Source of the DNA: Amycolatopsis nivea
Lineage (GTDB): Bacteria; Actinomycetota; Actinomycetes; Mycobacteriales; Pseudonocardiaceae
DNA length: 64,000 nt
Direction of reading: 5' to 3'
Assembly (NCBI RefSeq): GCF_004522235.1
Contig: NZ_SDLT01000012.1
Span: 62,001-126,000 of the forward strand
Shown piece by piece: positions 63,256 through 64,000 of this stretch (the stretch's first letter is position 1; every line of letters starts with the position of its first letter). The notes under the pieces are model-generated. The model did no database searches, was not told where the DNA came from, and worked only from the letters and a program-made list of their open reading frames with translations. A program made the translations under genes and the position numbers.

Positions 63256-64000
63256 TCAGTACGGCGCGGACCGGGTCTTCCCGGCATCGAGCCGAGCCAA
63301 CGCCGTTTCCACCGCGTTGACCTCCGCGAACCGGCCTTGGGCGCGGAACAGATCGAGCGCCAGCTGCCACACCGAGCGAGCCTTGGCAGAGTCGCCCATT
63401 GCGCGGTGGGTGTGGCCGAGGTGTTCGAGGGTGTCGGCCTCCAGGTAGGTGTTGCCGGATTCCCGGTACAGCGCAAGCGCTTCGCGATAGTGCTCGATGG
63501 CGTCGATGTGGCGGCCGGTGTGGTGGGCGATGTGCGCGAGGCTGTCCAGGACGTCGGCCACCGCCGGGTGGTTCGCAGTCCGGTAAAGCTGGAGCGCGCG
63601 TTCGCAGTGCGGCCGGGCCTGCTCGTGCTGGCCGAGGAGGGTGAGATACCAGCCGACGCCGTTCTCGGCCTGCGCTTCCCACACCGGATTGCCGAGCGGG
63701 CGGAACAGTTCCAGCGAGCGCTGAGCGTGTTCGAGCGCGGCGCGCTGGTCACCGTACAGCTCCCAGGTTTGGGCGAGGTCGTGTTCGATGATTGCCCGGA
63801 CGCGCTGGTCCTCGCCGCGGTCGGCCAGGTCCAGCGCTTCTGCTAGGTGGGCGAGGGCGTCGTCGTGCCGGGCCCCGCGGGCGCAAGCCAGGCCGTAGCG
63901 GCGGTGCGCGAGGACGCGGGTTTCCGGAGTCCCGAGCGCGTCGGCGGCCTGCACCGCGACAGGCCAGACCGCGAGGTCTTCATGCAGGAATCCACGCCGG
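63256..64000 (-). CDS. TPR regulator-like protein, C-terminal part (5' end outside window)
   Basis: The C-terminal 247 codons of a TPR protein. About six tetratricopeptide repeats are seen, e.g. RAIIEHDLAQTWELYGDQRAALEHAQRSLELF and DTLEHLGHTHRAMGDSAKARSVWQLALDLF. The frame continues past base 64000 (FLHEDLAVWPVAVQAAD), where AfsR/SARP-type regulators would have their NB-ARC and BTAD domains; only that suggestion can be made. It faces the DUF6236 gene with 12 bases between stops. Confidence 0.75.
   Translation of the reverse strand, partial: RRGFLHEDLAVWPVAVQAADALGTPETRVLAHRRYGLACARGARHDDALAHLAEALDLADRGEDQRVRAIIEHDLAQTWELYGDQRAALEHAQRSLELFRPLGNPVWEAQAENGVGWYLTLLGQHEQARPHCERALQLYRTANHPAVADVLDSLAHIAHHTGRHIDAIEHYREALALYRESGNTYLEADTLEHLGHTHRAMGDSAKARSVWQLALDLFRAQGRFAEVNAVETALARLDAGKTRSAPY

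Overview
This is a high-G+C actinobacterial chromosome segment with many GTG starts, purine-rich GGAGG-type ribosome binding sites and tightly packed genes. It most likely comes from the Pseudonocardiaceae, probably Amycolatopsis or a close relative. The evidence is a mycothiol-type thiol reductase, an F420-type LLM enzyme, a DUF6292 protein, a class-E-sortase-like LAxTG peptide, and long intergenic palindromes that I associate with that genus (from memory, not from a search). No rRNA, tRNA, insertion sequence, prophage or CRISPR array was seen.

Region 1 (1-26.5 kb) is a conserved core. Gene order follows Mycobacterium tuberculosis Rv2477c to Rv2464c: ABC-F protein EttA (cut by the window edge), giant NAD-glutamate dehydrogenase, acyl-CoA thioesterase and its unknown partner, then GH13 glucosidase, truncated globin GlbO, HNH endonuclease, CtaJ-like oxidase subunit, DUF5130 protein, PepN, mycothiol-dependent DsbA-like reductase, RpiB and an Fpg/Nei glycosylase. 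Inserted into this frame are a desaturase, a cold-shock protein, an MscS channel and, most strikingly, a gene for a 165-residue protein made almost entirely of TRVTxG hexapeptides (18016-18513). A 690-bp repeat-rich gap lies beside pepN.

Region 2 (26.5-38.9 kb) is a set of small regulated metabolic units. An LLM oxidoreductase and an NTF2-like protein sit behind a perfect KstR-type operator. A MarR regulator diverges from a 4,5-dihydroxyphthalate-decarboxylase-like protein. Three TetR regulators neighbour or diverge from flavin/iron-sulfur or NmrA-type oxidoreductases, with recognisable palindromic operators. A decayed FAD-monooxygenase lies at 32.2-32.6 kb.

Region 3 (39-50 kb) deals with envelope, transport and signalling: a large secreted alpha/beta hydrolase, a broken GNAT gene with a duplicated fragment, a 53-residue LAFTG wall-anchor peptide behind a GT2 glycosyltransferase, a CPA1 antiporter, a NarL-type two-component pair, a SnoaL-fused ECF sigma factor and a LysR regulator.

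Region 4 (50.8-57.4 kb) is a six-gene, end-to-end overlapping operon divergent from lysR: aldehyde dehydrogenase, an unrecognised 550-residue protein, an M19-like protein lacking several expected metal ligands, an unknown 231-residue protein, a RidA-family protein and an MFS transporter. It looks like an uncharacterised catabolic pathway and is the best candidate for a new system here.

Region 5 (57.4-64 kb) holds a fasciclin lipoprotein with a membrane sulfite-oxidase-type molybdoenzyme, a beta-propeller lipoprotein, a DinB-like gene with a truncated tandem copy, a DUF6236 protein and the end of a TPR regulator-like gene. At three places (13.7-14.2, 41.9-42.5 and 61.2-61.85 kb) a short tandem duplication carries the facing gene ends plus a partial gene copy.
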